This document shows, piece by piece, positions 26,084 to 35,166 of a stretch of DNA of 64,000 nucleotides. A program made the translations under genes and the position numbers. Each line of letters starts with the position of its first letter. The first letter of the stretch is position 1. Below the pieces are notes generated by a model. It worked only from the letters and a program-made list of their open reading frames with translations, was not told where the DNA came from and searched no databases. The stretch is from Streptomyces sp. WMMB303 (GTDB lineage Bacteria; Actinomycetota; Actinomycetes; Streptomycetales; Streptomycetaceae): positions 4,328,501 through 4,392,500 of the forward strand of contig NZ_JARKIN010000001.1 in NCBI RefSeq assembly GCF_029351045.1. The letters are read 5' to 3'.

Positions 26084-27391
26084 TCAGGGGACCATGCGCA
26101 GCCCGTCCTTCTCTGCGCCCCGGCTGAAGACCGCCTCGCGGATGGACGCGTACGCCTCGTCCTGCGCCGGGTCGCCCGCGCTCCGGCTGGCCTTCGAGGC
26201 GAGGTTGACGAGGGTGTGGCGGGGCGAGGTCTTCATCATGAACGGGGTGAACTGGGCCTTCTCGACGGTCCAGGCGGCCGCGCCCCGGTCGTCCTCGGGG
26301 GGCACGAAGCGGAAGCGCGCTGCGGTGCCCATGCTGCCGCGTGGGTCGTTCATCTTGCCGGCGATCTGGTCGCCCATGCCGTAGACGACCCACGTCCCGT
26401 TGACCTTCTCGTACGCCTGGGGGACGTGGGCGTGGGTGCCCAGGATGAGGTCGATGTCCCGCCGTCCGCCGGAGCGCGCGGCCGTCAGCTTCTTGGCCAG
26501 GGAGCGCTGGAGTTCGTCGGGCTCCTGTTGCCACTCGGTGCCCCAGTGCATGCTGGCCACCACCACGTCGGCGCCCGCACGGCGTGCCGCCCGGGCGTCC
26601 CGGATGATCCGCTCGGGGTCGATGAGGTTGACGAGCCACGGCTTGTTCTCCGGCAGGGAGATGCCGTTGGTGCCGTATGTGTAGGAGAGCTGCGCCACCT
26701 TCGCACCGCCCGCCCGCAGCATGGTGGGGCGACGGCGCTCCCCGGCCGAGCGCGCCGACCCCGCGTGCCGGAGACCGACGCTGTCCATGGCCTCGAGGGT
26801 GCGGTTCACCCCGTCCGCGCTGTCGTCCAGGGTGTGATTGGAGCCGGTCGAACAGGAGTCGTAGCCCGCGTCCTTGACGGAGCGGGCGAGCTGCGGCGGC
26901 GTCTGGAAGAGCGGGTAGCCGGTGAAGGGGCCGCCGTCGGGGCCGTAGATGGTCTCCATGTGGCAGATCGCCAGATCGGCCCTGTCGGCCAGGGGTTTCG
27001 CGGCCGCGAGCATCCGGCCGAAGTCGTACCCCGAGCCGTCCGCGTCCGCCCGCGCCTGCCGGATGAGCGAGTCGTGGACGAGCAGGTCCCCGGTGGCGAA
27101 CAGCGAGAACCCGCGTGCGGCCTGTCCGCCCCGCGCCTGCTCCGCCTGCTCTCCGCTGCCGTGACCGGCCGCCCCCCCGTCCCGTCCGGTGCCCCCTCCG
27201 GTCTGCCCGCATCCTGCGGCGCCGCCGAGCAGGGCTGCGAGGGCGAGCGCCGCCGTGGTCCGGTGGCGGGCGCCACGCGGCCAGGGGCGGCGGGGGGCGG
27301 TGCGCGGCCGGAGCCGGCGGGTGACGGCACGAAGGCGGGGATGGCGGGCATGGCGGGGAGCGCGGTCGGGAGCGGGGTGGGCAGCGGGCAT
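26084..27391 (-). CDS. CapA-family metallophosphoesterase-like lipoprotein
   Basis: The product is 435 aa. The basic N-terminus leads to a hydrophobic stretch ending in GGAAGC, a plausible but imperfect lipobox. The CapA domain shows FATGDLLVHDSLI, FTGYPLFQTPPQ, GSNHTLD, VVASMHWGTEW and LILGTHAHVPQ, a calcineurin-like metal centre. CapA/PgsA-type proteins are tied to poly-gamma-glutamate or other envelope polymer processes; the role here is unknown. The ATG at 27391 follows GGAGGAGAG. Confidence 0.8.
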   Translation of the reverse strand: MPAAHPAPDRAPRHARHPRLRAVTRRLRPRTAPRRPWPRGARHRTTAALALAALLGGAAGCGQTGGGTGRDGGAAGHGSGEQAEQARGGQAARGFSLFATGDLLVHDSLIRQARADADGSGYDFGRMLAAAKPLADRADLAICHMETIYGPDGGPFTGYPLFQTPPQLARSVKDAGYDSCSTGSNHTLDDSADGVNRTLEAMDSVGLRHAGSARSAGERRRPTMLRAGGAKVAQLSYTYGTNGISLPENKPWLVNLIDPERIIRDARAARRAGADVVVASMHWGTEWQQEPDELQRSLAKKLTAARSGGRRDIDLILGTHAHVPQAYEKVNGTWVVYGMGDQIAGKMNDPRGSMGTAARFRFVPPEDDRGAAAWTVEKAQFTPFMMKTSPRHTLVNLASKASRSAGDPAQDEAYASIREAVFSRGAEKDGLRMVP

Positions 27392-27408
27392 GAGCTCTCC
27401 TCCATGAC

Positions 27409-27443
27409 GAGAAAGTCATATAAGTCGTATTAACTGACTTCTC
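27409..27443. promoter_or_regulatory. AT-rich inverted repeat upstream of capA-like gene
   Basis: GAGAAAGTCA (27409-27418) is mirrored by TGACTTCTC (27435-27443), with one base skipped. The centre is AT-rich (TATAAG, TATTAA), unusual for this genome. It probably holds the -10 region of the capA-like gene and an overlapping operator. The rest of 27444-27690 has no supported gene. Confidence 0.4.
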
Positions 27444-27693
27444 CACTCGTCCCCCCTCCCGCGCAGCGACACCGCTCCTGCCGCCGAACGGCCCACAAGA
27501 TCCACCCGGCCACTTGTTCGATGCAGTCGGTGATGTTCCGCGCCGACGAGGCGCACCACCCTGACCGCCGTCGAGCACCGCATGGCACGCGCCGCGGGGC
27601 GGTACCTCGAGCTCTGCGCGGCGCTGTCATGATCCTGACATTGCGCCTGCACCGGTGGCGCGCCTTCGCTCACCCGCGCCCGCGGGTTCCCCC

Positions 27694-27709
27694 GGCCGCG
27701 ACCGCGGCC
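27694..27709 (-). terminator. short hairpin after the polyprenyl synthase gene
   Basis: GGCCGCG and CGCGGCC form a perfect 7-bp stem with a tight 2-base centre, ending five bases past the stop codon. It is a weak terminator candidate. Confidence 0.35.
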
Positions 27710-27713
27710 CGGT

Positions 27714-28880
27714 TCAGGCGCGGGTGACCGTGTGCCGGAAGAGCGCACGCAGTGCCGCGTGCGAGGCGGCCGGCAGCGACGCCTTGTCCAACTGCGCGTA
27801 TGCCTCCGCCAGTTGCCAGGCGGAGATCTCGTGCGCGGCGGCGCGTCCGCCCGCGGTCTCGATGAGGTCGGCCAGCTCGTCCGGGGGCGGCGGACAGGCA
27901 GGGCCGCCGCCCAGCGACCGGGCCAGAGTGCGGGCGGCCGGGTTGACCGCACGCAGCGCGGTGATCAGCGGAAGGCTCGGGCCGCCCTCGCGTAAGCCGC
28001 TCATGACCGGTCGGCCGCTCAGCGCGGTACCCGACCAGAGATCTTCGATGTCGCGCTCCGCCTGTGCGGCCACCCCCAGATGGTGGCCGGCCCGCGTCAG
28101 CGCCTCGACGACCCGCTCCTCCGCGCCGGCCAGCAGCGCCCCCGCCGCCAGTGCGCACTCCAGGAGTGAGCTGGTGCGGGCCGCAGCGACCGCCGCGTAC
28201 TCCGGCACGCTGATCCCCTCCGGGGCCCGGTGGCGCAGCGCCAGTTCGGCCGAGCGACCGCTGATCAGCCGTGACGTCGTCCGGGACAGCAACCTCAGTA
28301 CGGCGGCCCGCTCCTCCCCCACCGCCTCGCCGTCCTCCGGTATCTCCGCTTCGGCGGCCGCGTCCCGGACCGCGGACAGCTGCGTCCCCGCGGCCGCCCG
28401 CATGCCGTCCGGCTCCCCGGACGTCAGCAGGCAGCGGGTGGCGGCGCCCAGCAGCGCGTCCCCGGCCAGCACCGCCCAACCGGTGCCGTAGACGGCCCAT
28501 ACCGCTGAGCGGCCCCGCCGCAGCGCTTCCCCGTCCATGACGTCGTCGTGCAGCACGGCCCAGTTGTGGACCAGTTCCACGGCCGCGGCCCCCGGCAGCG
28601 CCGCGGCCGTGGAGGTCTCCGGCGCTCCGCCGTTCCGTTCCGGCTCGCCCGCGCCCGCCGCGTGCAGGGCGAGCGCCGCGTGCGGATACGGGCCCGGGGT
28701 GACGCCGTAGGTGGGACTGCCGTCCGGCCTGGTCCAGCCGAAGTGGTAGCCGCAGACGCGCCGCAGCTCGGGTTGGAGGGCCGCGACGGCCTCCCTGAGT
28801 ACGGGTTCGGTCCGCTCGTGTGCGTACGCCAGCAGGGAGGGTGCGGCGGCGGGGACGTCAGAGAGGTCGTGAGTCGTCAT
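27714..28880 (-). CDS. polyprenyl diphosphate synthase-like protein with altered motifs
   Basis: The product is 388 aa of the trans-isoprenyl synthase fold. The first aspartate-rich motif is intact (LHDDVMDGEALRRGRS). The second is changed: QAERDIEDLW replaces the usual QxxDDLLGIW, so its first Asp is Arg. The IPP-binding GKxxRP is absent where YGVTPGPYPH stands. The CGYHFGW segment recalls the polyprenyl transferase cargo proteins of family 2 encapsulins, but no encapsulin gene is in the window. It may have weak, altered or no prenyl synthase activity. The start at 28880 has GGAG about 13 bases upstream. Confidence 0.7.
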   Translation of the reverse strand: MTTHDLSDVPAAAPSLLAYAHERTEPVLREAVAALQPELRRVCGYHFGWTRPDGSPTYGVTPGPYPHAALALHAAGAGEPERNGGAPETSTAAALPGAAAVELVHNWAVLHDDVMDGEALRRGRSAVWAVYGTGWAVLAGDALLGAATRCLLTSGEPDGMRAAAGTQLSAVRDAAAEAEIPEDGEAVGEERAAVLRLLSRTTSRLISGRSAELALRHRAPEGISVPEYAAVAAARTSSLLECALAAGALLAGAEERVVEALTRAGHHLGVAAQAERDIEDLWSGTALSGRPVMSGLREGGPSLPLITALRAVNPAARTLARSLGGGPACPPPPDELADLIETAGGRAAAHEISAWQLAEAYAQLDKASLPAASHAALRALFRHTVTRA

Positions 28881-29619
28881 ACCGGAGCGGCTTCTCCTTT
28901 CTCCGGCCCAGGCGCGCCATGCAGCGCGAAGCGTTTAGGAATGGTGCGCTCTCAGTAGTCGGCTTTCCCACCCTCCGCTCCGGTGACTCCCACTCGACAG
29001 GCCCGGCGGGAAGCACGCGGGGGCGCAAGGGGCGGCAGGGCGCGACAGGGGAGGCACGACACGACACGGGGCGGCAGAGCGGAGCGAGGCCGGTGCGCGC
29101 GCCGGGCGGGGAGGCGCGCACCCGGTGCGTCCGGCACGCGTGCGCCTCACCCGAGCGAAGGGGGCGGGCGCGGAATCCGATCGAGGCGGCGACGCGCCCC
29201 TCGCCGGAGCAGGCACGGGAAGTGCGGGCTCGGCGGTGCGGGCCCCGCCAGGCTCTTGGGCGGGGTCTGCGCTGCGGCACCGGCGTCCCGCGCCGCCGGG
29301 CGTGCGGAACGTCCCGCCCCGGGCACGCGCCCTCTCCTTCCCCGGCGTGCGAGACAGGGACTACGGATGCACCGGGCGCGCCGACGACAGGACTCGGGGA
29401 GGCCGCCGATGCGCGGAGTGTGCCGTTCGGCGTCACCGCGACCGGGGGCGACCCAGGGCGACCCCGCATTCGCGGTTCAATACGGCTGCGCTGCCGCACC
29501 GCTCGATTTCCCGGATCCCGGACCGGCTCCGCGGGCCACTCATTTCTCTTCACCGCCGGCGCGGGAACACGCCTTTCCGAGAGCGGAGTTGACCGTCTTC
29601 CGCCGCATCCGGCGCACCG
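28881..29619. other. 739-bp region without a supported gene
   Basis: Long open frames exist here but have Arg/Pro-rich, low-information translations and no family features. Two hairpins stand out. One at 29092-29122 has a 10-bp stem with a 2-base bulge. The other pairs 29241-29249 with 29259-29267 (9 bp, one wobble). The region carries the promoter of the polyprenyl synthase-like gene near its left end. A structured small RNA or leader is possible but unproven. Confidence 0.4.
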
Positions 29620-30042
29620 CTACAACGGGATATTCGCACAGATGATCTTTCCGGCGTCCGGGTGCAGCCGAATGGTGAGATCACGGGCCAGACGGCAGAC
29701 GATGGGCCAGCCGAAACCGCCGCCTTCCGCCTCGGTGAAATCCTGCGGACTGCGGTCCCGGGGAAGCACCGGACTGGAATCGGCGACTTCGACCGTGACG
29801 AAGTCCTGCTCGGCGCTCAACCGGAAGTCCCGGACCCCCCGACCGTGCCGGAGCGCGTTGGTCACCAGCTCGGACACGACCAACAGGACGGTCTCCACGG
29901 CGTCGGACGAGGGCGGCGGCGAGACCGTGGCCAGGAAATTCCGCGTGACCCGGCGCGCCTGGAAACTGCTGCGCAAATACCGCGTCCGCGTTGTGTCCGC
30001 TGTCACACCCTCATCGTCCCGGAGGGCCGTTACCTGTTCCAT
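29620..30042 (-). CDS. anti-sigma-factor-type Ser/Thr kinase (RsbW-like ATPase)
   Basis: The product is 140 aa of the GHKL ATPase fold. The N-box is VVSELVTNALRHG, and the G1/G2 region is VEVADSSP followed by EGGGFGWPIVCRLA. Such proteins bind a sigma factor and phosphorylate a STAS antagonist. The ATG at 30042 follows GGGAGACAGG. It is divergent from a STAS gene that is followed by a PP2C phosphatase gene. Confidence 0.85.
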   Translation of the reverse strand: MEQVTALRDDEGVTADTTRTRYLRSSFQARRVTRNFLATVSPPPSSDAVETVLLVVSELVTNALRHGRGVRDFRLSAEQDFVTVEVADSSPVLPRDRSPQDFTEAEGGGFGWPIVCRLARDLTIRLHPDAGKIICANIPL

Positions 30043-30556
30043 GCCTGTCTCCCGTCTCCGCGGGTGTTGCCGCCGAAAGCAGCCCGACCCGCGAATGTGG
30101 GGGTCTTTCCTCTGCCAACGGGGTACCGCGCTCCGCGTGAATACCCGTCGCCGCCGAACGGTCCCCCATGTGAACGCTCGAACGGCTGCAGGGTCAGTTA
30201 CCCGGGGCCTTCGTCTTCATGCATCATCCGGTGCGAAGAGCGCGGACGAGGAAAGGTCGGACCCTTACGGAAGACCGTCGGCGATCTTTTCACCGGAAGG
30301 AGCTCCGCCGGAGCCGGCCGCTCTCGCCGCGGGTTACCAGGGGAAACGGCCGAGCTCTCGCCCGAAGCGGCTCGCCAGCCCGGTGGCAACACGTACGATC
30401 ACTGGTGCAGAAGAGGCACTGGCGGGTGAGAGGTGCGGGCAGGTGAGAGGCGCTGGAAGCCTCGCGGAACACCGGCTTTGGAATACTCGGAAGCAGCGGA
30501 TCCGCGCCCGGGCGGACGCGCAGAGCACCGGCTCCGTGCCGGGGGACGGAGGCCGA
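30043..30556. other. 514-bp divergent regulatory region
   Basis: The region separates the anti-sigma kinase gene from the STAS gene. No gene is supported. A direct repeat GGTGAGAGG(T/C)GC occurs at 30425-30436 and 30442-30453, 17 bp apart. TACGAT near 30395 is a possible -10 toward the STAS gene, without a good -35. Confidence 0.35.
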
Positions 30557-31057
30557 TTGAGGTCGCGGGAGAACGACCGTCTGGCCATCACGCCGCTGAC
30601 CGTCAAGGACGAGTGCGCGGTGCTCCGCTTCAGCGGCGAACTTGACCGGGGGTCCGAAGAGTTCTACCTGGACCGCATCGGTGCCGTGCTCACCAGCGGC
30701 TACCGCCATCTGGTGCTGGACGTCACCGCCCTGGTGTTCTGCGACTCGCGGGGGCTCAACTGCCTGCTCGCGCTGCGCTGGCTGCTGCAGCGCCGGGAGG
30801 GCAGCCTGCTGCTGGCCTGCGTGGGGCGGCGGCTCGCCGCGGTGCTCGCGCTGACCGGAAGCACCGAGATGCTGCCGGTGTTCTCCAGCGTCAGCGAGGC
30901 TCTCCGCTCCCTCCCCGCCGGCCAGCGCCCGGACTGGCCTCCCACCGGCGGCGTGGGCCCGGAGATTCCGCTGCACAGCCCGGAGCCGCTGGAGACCTCC
31001 TGGCAGAAGGACCACAACCCGCACTTCCCGCGGGACCCCGAGGGCAGGGACTCCTGA
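30557..31057 (+). CDS. STAS-domain anti-sigma factor antagonist
   Basis: The product is 166 aa. The STAS domain (about 8-110) includes AVLRFSGELDRGS, then LVLDVTALVFCDSRGLNCL, in which S64 is the expected phosphoacceptor. The C-terminal 50 residues are polar and Pro-rich. No ATG fits; the TTG at 30557 is chosen because GGAGG lies five bases upstream. Read with its neighbours it forms a kinase-antagonist-phosphatase switch. Confidence 0.75.
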   Translation: MRSRENDRLAITPLTVKDECAVLRFSGELDRGSEEFYLDRIGAVLTSGYRHLVLDVTALVFCDSRGLNCLLALRWLLQRREGSLLLACVGRRLAAVLALTGSTEMLPVFSSVSEALRSLPAGQRPDWPPTGGVGPEIPLHSPEPLETSWQKDHNPHFPRDPEGRDS

Positions 31058-31163
31058 CCCGGGGTGCCTCCCGCGCGGTGTCGCGGCGGGCAGCGGGCCG
31101 TACACGGGTGAGGATGGAGGGTCGCACAGCAGACCTCGCAGCATCGCACCCTAGGAACGGGCC

Positions 31164-32405
31164 ATGGAGCAGCAGCAGGCCGCACCGCGGCCGCAGCAGT
31201 CCCCCGATCAGGCGCAGCGTGTCCAGGAGCATCCGCAGCCCAAAGCGCTCTCCACCTCGGCCTTCCTGGCCTGGGTCCTCGGTCTCACCCTGCTGGTCTT
31301 CGGGCTCAGCTTTCTGGCCGGTTCCGAGACCCGCCTGGTCGGTCTGCTGATCTTCCTGCCCGCCATCGCGGCGAGCGTGGGAACCGTACGGCAGACCCAG
31401 GCCGCCTCCGCCTGGGCCACGGCGGGCGGAGCCATCTCGGTGGCCCGCAATCCCGGCTACCACCTGGATGACGCCATCACGCTCGTCCTCACCCTGCTGT
31501 TCGCCGTGCTGGCGGTCTTCGGTGCGCGCTGGCGGATCGCACGGGACACCGAGCTGCTGCGGCTGCGCTCGACCGCCGCCGTCCTCCAGCAGCACATCCT
31601 GCACCCGCTGCCCGAGCTCACGTCCCAGGTGCGAGTGGACGGGGTCTTCGAGCCGCTGCAGGAGGACAAGCTGTTCGGCGGCGACATCTACGACGTGGCC
31701 GACACGCCCTTCGGCACCCGGGTGCTGATCGGCGACGTGCAGGGCAAGGGGCTCTCCGCGGTGGGCGTGGCGTTCGCCGTGCTGGGCGGGTTCCGGGAGG
31801 CCGCGCACCGCGAGCCGACGCTGACCGGACTGGTCGGCGCCCTGGAGACCTCCGTGGTCCGGCACAATGCCTACGCGCGCCACTCGGGTGAGCCCGAGCG
31901 GTTCGTGACGGCCCTGGTCGTCTCGGTCGACCCGTTGGACCGGGGGACGGCACAGGTGGTCAACTGCGGCCATCTGACACCGTTCCTGGTCCGGGACTCG
32001 TCGCCGCCCGACACCGTGCGGCTCGGTGCGACGGGCGTACCGCTGGGGCTGGCGTCGCTGGTGCGCGAGGAGCGCTCCGCTGCGGGTGTCTGCTTCCCGC
32101 CGGACTCGACCATGCTGCTGTACACCGACGGGCTGTCCGAGGCCCGGGACGGGCACGGTGCCTTCTATCCGCTGGCCGAGCGGCTCGCCGCCCTGGTAGG
32201 GCCCGCGGGGGCCGCCGACGCGCCCGGCGCAAGGCTGGCCCGCGCGCTGCGCGACGACGTGCGCGCGTTCTCCCACCCCTACCAGCAGGACGACCTCGCC
32301 GTCCTCACCCTGCGCCGGATCTCCCCGGCCGACCACGCCCGAGCGGCCTCGCCCGGTATCGCCGGCGCCGGGCCGAACCCCCGCGAAGACCCCCCGGAGG
32401 GGTGA
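31164..32405 (+). CDS. membrane PP2C/SpoIIE-type serine phosphatase
   Basis: The product is 413 aa. A Gln/Pro-rich start is followed by about three or four membrane helices (about 33-120) and a SpoIIE-type PP2C domain from about 150. Metal sites are visible: GGDIYD, IGDVQGKGLSAVG, LYTDGLSEARD and QDDLAVL. It would dephosphorylate the STAS antagonist encoded 106 bases upstream and so free a sigma factor. The membrane part may sense an envelope signal (inference). Confidence 0.85.
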   Translation: MEQQQAAPRPQQSPDQAQRVQEHPQPKALSTSAFLAWVLGLTLLVFGLSFLAGSETRLVGLLIFLPAIAASVGTVRQTQAASAWATAGGAISVARNPGYHLDDAITLVLTLLFAVLAVFGARWRIARDTELLRLRSTAAVLQQHILHPLPELTSQVRVDGVFEPLQEDKLFGGDIYDVADTPFGTRVLIGDVQGKGLSAVGVAFAVLGGFREAAHREPTLTGLVGALETSVVRHNAYARHSGEPERFVTALVVSVDPLDRGTAQVVNCGHLTPFLVRDSSPPDTVRLGATGVPLGLASLVREERSAAGVCFPPDSTMLLYTDGLSEARDGHGAFYPLAERLAALVGPAGAADAPGARLARALRDDVRAFSHPYQQDDLAVLTLRRISPADHARAASPGIAGAGPNPREDPPEG

Positions 32406-32550
32406 GGCGCCGGAGCCCCGACGTGCCGTCGCCCGCCGCCCGTTGCCGTCCCGTTCGCAGCGCTCGTCGGCGGCGGACGTTATCGTCGGTGCGAACGGAG
32501 CGGTGACAGCGCCGCGGCGCTGCGCCCAGGGGGACACGGAGGGGAGCCGC

Positions 32551-33399
32551 ATGACATCCGGCCGGGGTCGGCTGCTGGCAGTCAGCGATCTGCACGTGGG
32601 GATGACGGCCAACAAGCCCGTCACCGAGTCGCTGCGCCCGCACGACGACGAGGACTGGCTGATCGTCGCCGGAGACGTGGCCGAGCGGTTCGACGAGGTG
32701 GAGTGGGCGCTGCGGCTGCTCGCCGGCCGGTTCGCCCGCGTGGTGTGGACGCCGGGCAACCACGAGCTGTGGACTCCGCACGGCGATTCCGTGCAGTCCA
32801 GGGGCACCGAACGGTACGCGCAACTGGTCGAGATGTGCCGGGCGGTGGGCGTACTGACGCCTGAGGACCCCTATCCGCGCTGGGCCGGGCCGGAGGGCGA
32901 GGTGGTGGTCGCGCCGGTCTTCCAGTTGTACGACTACACGTTCCGTGCCCCGGGGACGCACACCAAGGAGGAGTCGCTGGCGGCCGCCCACGCCTCCGGC
33001 GTCGTCTGCACGGACGAGTACCTGCTGCACCCGGACCCGTATCCGGCCGTCGACGACTGGTGCCGGGACCGGGTGGCCGCGACGGAGAAGCGGCTGGACG
33101 CCCTCGACCCCGGCACCCCGCTGGTCCTGGTCAGCCACTGGCCGCTGGTGCGGGAGCCGACGGACGTGATGTGGTATCCGGAGTTCGCACAGTGGTGCGG
33201 CACGGAGCTGACGGCCGACTGGCACACCCGCTACAACGTGGCGGCCGCCGTCTACGGCCACCTCCACATCCCCCGGACCACCCGGCACGACGGGGTCCGC
33301 TTCGAGGAGGTCTCCATCGGCTACCCCCGGGAGTGGCGCCGCCGAGGGCATCCGCGCGGGCTGCTGCGACAGATCCTGCCCGCCCCCGAGGGGGACTGA
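32551..33399 (+). CDS. calcineurin-like metallophosphoesterase
   Basis: The product is 282 aa. The metal-binding motifs are in order: AVSDLHVGM, IVAGDVAER, WTPGNHELW, LVSHWPL and YGHLHIPR. It is a soluble phosphodiesterase or phosphatase of unknown substrate. The ATG at 32551 follows GGAGGGGAG, so the upstream extension from 32443 is discarded. It is convergent with the ABC permease gene. Confidence 0.85.
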   Translation: MTSGRGRLLAVSDLHVGMTANKPVTESLRPHDDEDWLIVAGDVAERFDEVEWALRLLAGRFARVVWTPGNHELWTPHGDSVQSRGTERYAQLVEMCRAVGVLTPEDPYPRWAGPEGEVVVAPVFQLYDYTFRAPGTHTKEESLAAAHASGVVCTDEYLLHPDPYPAVDDWCRDRVAATEKRLDALDPGTPLVLVSHWPLVREPTDVMWYPEFAQWCGTELTADWHTRYNVAAAVYGHLHIPRTTRHDGVRFEEVSIGYPREWRRRGHPRGLLRQILPAPEGD

Positions 33400-33419
33400 G
33401 CGACCCGCTCAGGACCCCC
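33390..33419. terminator. bidirectional hairpin between convergent genes
   Basis: GGGGG-a-CTGAGCG (33390-33402) pairs with CGCTCAG-ga-CCCCC (33406-33419) around a 3-base loop. The metallophosphoesterase stop lies in the stem. The sequence CCCGCTCAGGAC is repeated with a 15-bp period (33404-33415 and 33419-33430), so the opposing permease gene meets a second in-frame stop five codons after its first. Confidence 0.55.
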
Positions 33420-33423
33420 CCGC

Positions 33424-35166
33424 TCAGGACGCCGCGCGGCGCAGCTTCTTGGCGCCTCGCGCCGCGGCGAACAGCAGGGCACATGTGAGGCCGACCGCGG
33501 TGACCACCGGGCGCACCGAGTCCAGCGCCTGCGCCTCCGGGCCGAGGACGCCGCTCGATGCGAGCCCGGCGGTCAGTGGGGCGACCGCCGCCAGGAACGG
33601 TGCCGCGTACCAGAAGAGGAAGACGAAGACACTGGCGTCCCCGGCGGGCGTCACCAACCCCAGGGAGAGCAGCTCGGTCCGGATCGGGCCGCGCACCGCG
33701 GCCAGCACCGCGGCGGCGGCGAACGGCGGGGCGCACAACGGCATCAGCAGCAGCGCCCACCCGCCGCCCTGTAGCGCGAACGGGACCGCCGCAGCGAGGG
33801 CGAGCACCCCGCCGGCCACCGCAGGCACGATCGAGTGCTGCAGCATCAGGCTGCTGAGGGGGAACGGCGACCAGGAGGAGCGCCGGGTGTCGTCCGCCTC
33901 CAGCCGCGCGGTCTCCGCGAGCCGTCCCACCGCGAACCAGCCGAGTGTCAGCGCCATGGCGAGCGCGGCGATGCGCCCGGCGCCCGCCGACGCCACCGCG
34001 AGCCCCGCAGCACCTGCCGCCGCCGCGGTCCACAGCGCGGCGCTCACCACCCGCCCGGGAGCGCGCAGCAGGGCCACCGCGTCCCGCCGCACGACCGCGA
34101 ACCGGGGCGAGCGCGGCAGGGGCAGCCGCCGCAGGTTGCCGGAGGCGCCGTCCGCGAGGGCTTCGTCGACGGCGAGCCTGGCCGCCCGCAGTTCGGCCGA
34201 CCACAGCACGGAGGCGACGGTGGCCGCGGTGGCGGCGCGGGCCCGCAGCCGCCGGGTGGGGAGCGCGCCGACCGACCGGAGGGCATGGCCGAGGGCCGCG
34301 CCCGTACCGGCGGTCAGCAGCGCGAGCGCCCAGGGCCACCCGGAGGTGTGCACGCCCGCCGCGTGCAGGACCGGTTGCGCGGCCCAGCCCCAGGGGCCGG
34401 ACCACAGTTCGACCGTCTCCAGGAGGGCCCATCGGCTGCCCCGCGCGGCGCACACCGCCTGCAGGACGAGCAGGAGCAGCAGCACCACGGCGTACGGGCT
34501 CAGCGCCCGCGCCCGGCGGGCCGCACCGTCGTCACGCTCCACCCGGAGGGCGAGCGCGCAGGCCAGCAGCGGCAGGCAGACCCCGCCGGGCAGGCACAGC
34601 GCCAGTGCGGGCCCGAGTTCGGCGAGTCCGCTCAGCCGCAGCAGCACGGCACCGCCGATCGCGCACAGCGCTCCCCCGGCGGCCGTCAGGGCGACGGAGA
34701 GCCGGAACGCGGGCAGCAGCACCCGGCTGCGGCGCACCGGCTGGGTCAGCAGCCAGTCCAGGTCGCAGCGGGGCACGAGCACCGGGCCGCGCCACAGCGC
34801 GTCCCGTACGGCGAGCAGCGCGAGGGCGCAGGCCAGCAGCACCAGCACGGCGGGCAGGGCGCTGCGCACCGCCTCAGCGGTGGCGTCCTGCGCGGCGAGA
34901 CCTCCCAGTCGCTGGACCAGGCGGTACCCCAGGGTGCCGCCGTACCCGAGGGCCATCAGCAGCACGGCGTAGCCGGTGACGGCCAGGTCGCGGTTGCGCC
35001 GGTTGCGGTGGGCCCGGCGCTTGCCGCGCAGCAGGCCCAGGGTTTCGGGCGTCCGGTCGTCGGCGGCCGTCCACTCAGCGCCGGTGGAGCCGTCGCCGGG
35101 GCCGGGGCCGTCGCCGTCGCCGGGGCCGCGCGGCTCCGGCCGGTCGCGCGGGGTGAGGGTGCTCAT
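33424..35166 (-). CDS. ABC-2-type multi-spanning permease
   Basis: The product is 580 aa. A hydrophilic N-terminus of about 55 residues is followed by roughly 12-14 hydrophobic segments rich in Ala and Leu. No soluble domain is seen. The start overlaps the ATPase stop (ATGA at 35163-35166). With the upstream ATPase it should form an ABC transporter, probably an exporter. The substrate is unknown. Confidence 0.75.
   Translation of the reverse strand: MSTLTPRDRPEPRGPGDGDGPGPGDGSTGAEWTAADDRTPETLGLLRGKRRAHRNRRNRDLAVTGYAVLLMALGYGGTLGYRLVQRLGGLAAQDATAEAVRSALPAVLVLLACALALLAVRDALWRGPVLVPRCDLDWLLTQPVRRSRVLLPAFRLSVALTAAGGALCAIGGAVLLRLSGLAELGPALALCLPGGVCLPLLACALALRVERDDGAARRARALSPYAVVLLLLLVLQAVCAARGSRWALLETVELWSGPWGWAAQPVLHAAGVHTSGWPWALALLTAGTGAALGHALRSVGALPTRRLRARAATAATVASVLWSAELRAARLAVDEALADGASGNLRRLPLPRSPRFAVVRRDAVALLRAPGRVVSAALWTAAAAGAAGLAVASAGAGRIAALAMALTLGWFAVGRLAETARLEADDTRRSSWSPFPLSSLMLQHSIVPAVAGGVLALAAAVPFALQGGGWALLLMPLCAPPFAAAAVLAAVRGPIRTELLSLGLVTPAGDASVFVFLFWYAAPFLAAVAPLTAGLASSGVLGPEAQALDSVRPVVTAVGLTCALLFAAARGAKKLRRAAS

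Noticed and set aside
28858..29553. 231-aa minus-strand open frame in the gene-free region
   Set aside because: Arg/Pro/Ala-rich low-information translation without ribosome site; it also overlaps the start of the polyprenyl synthase-like gene.
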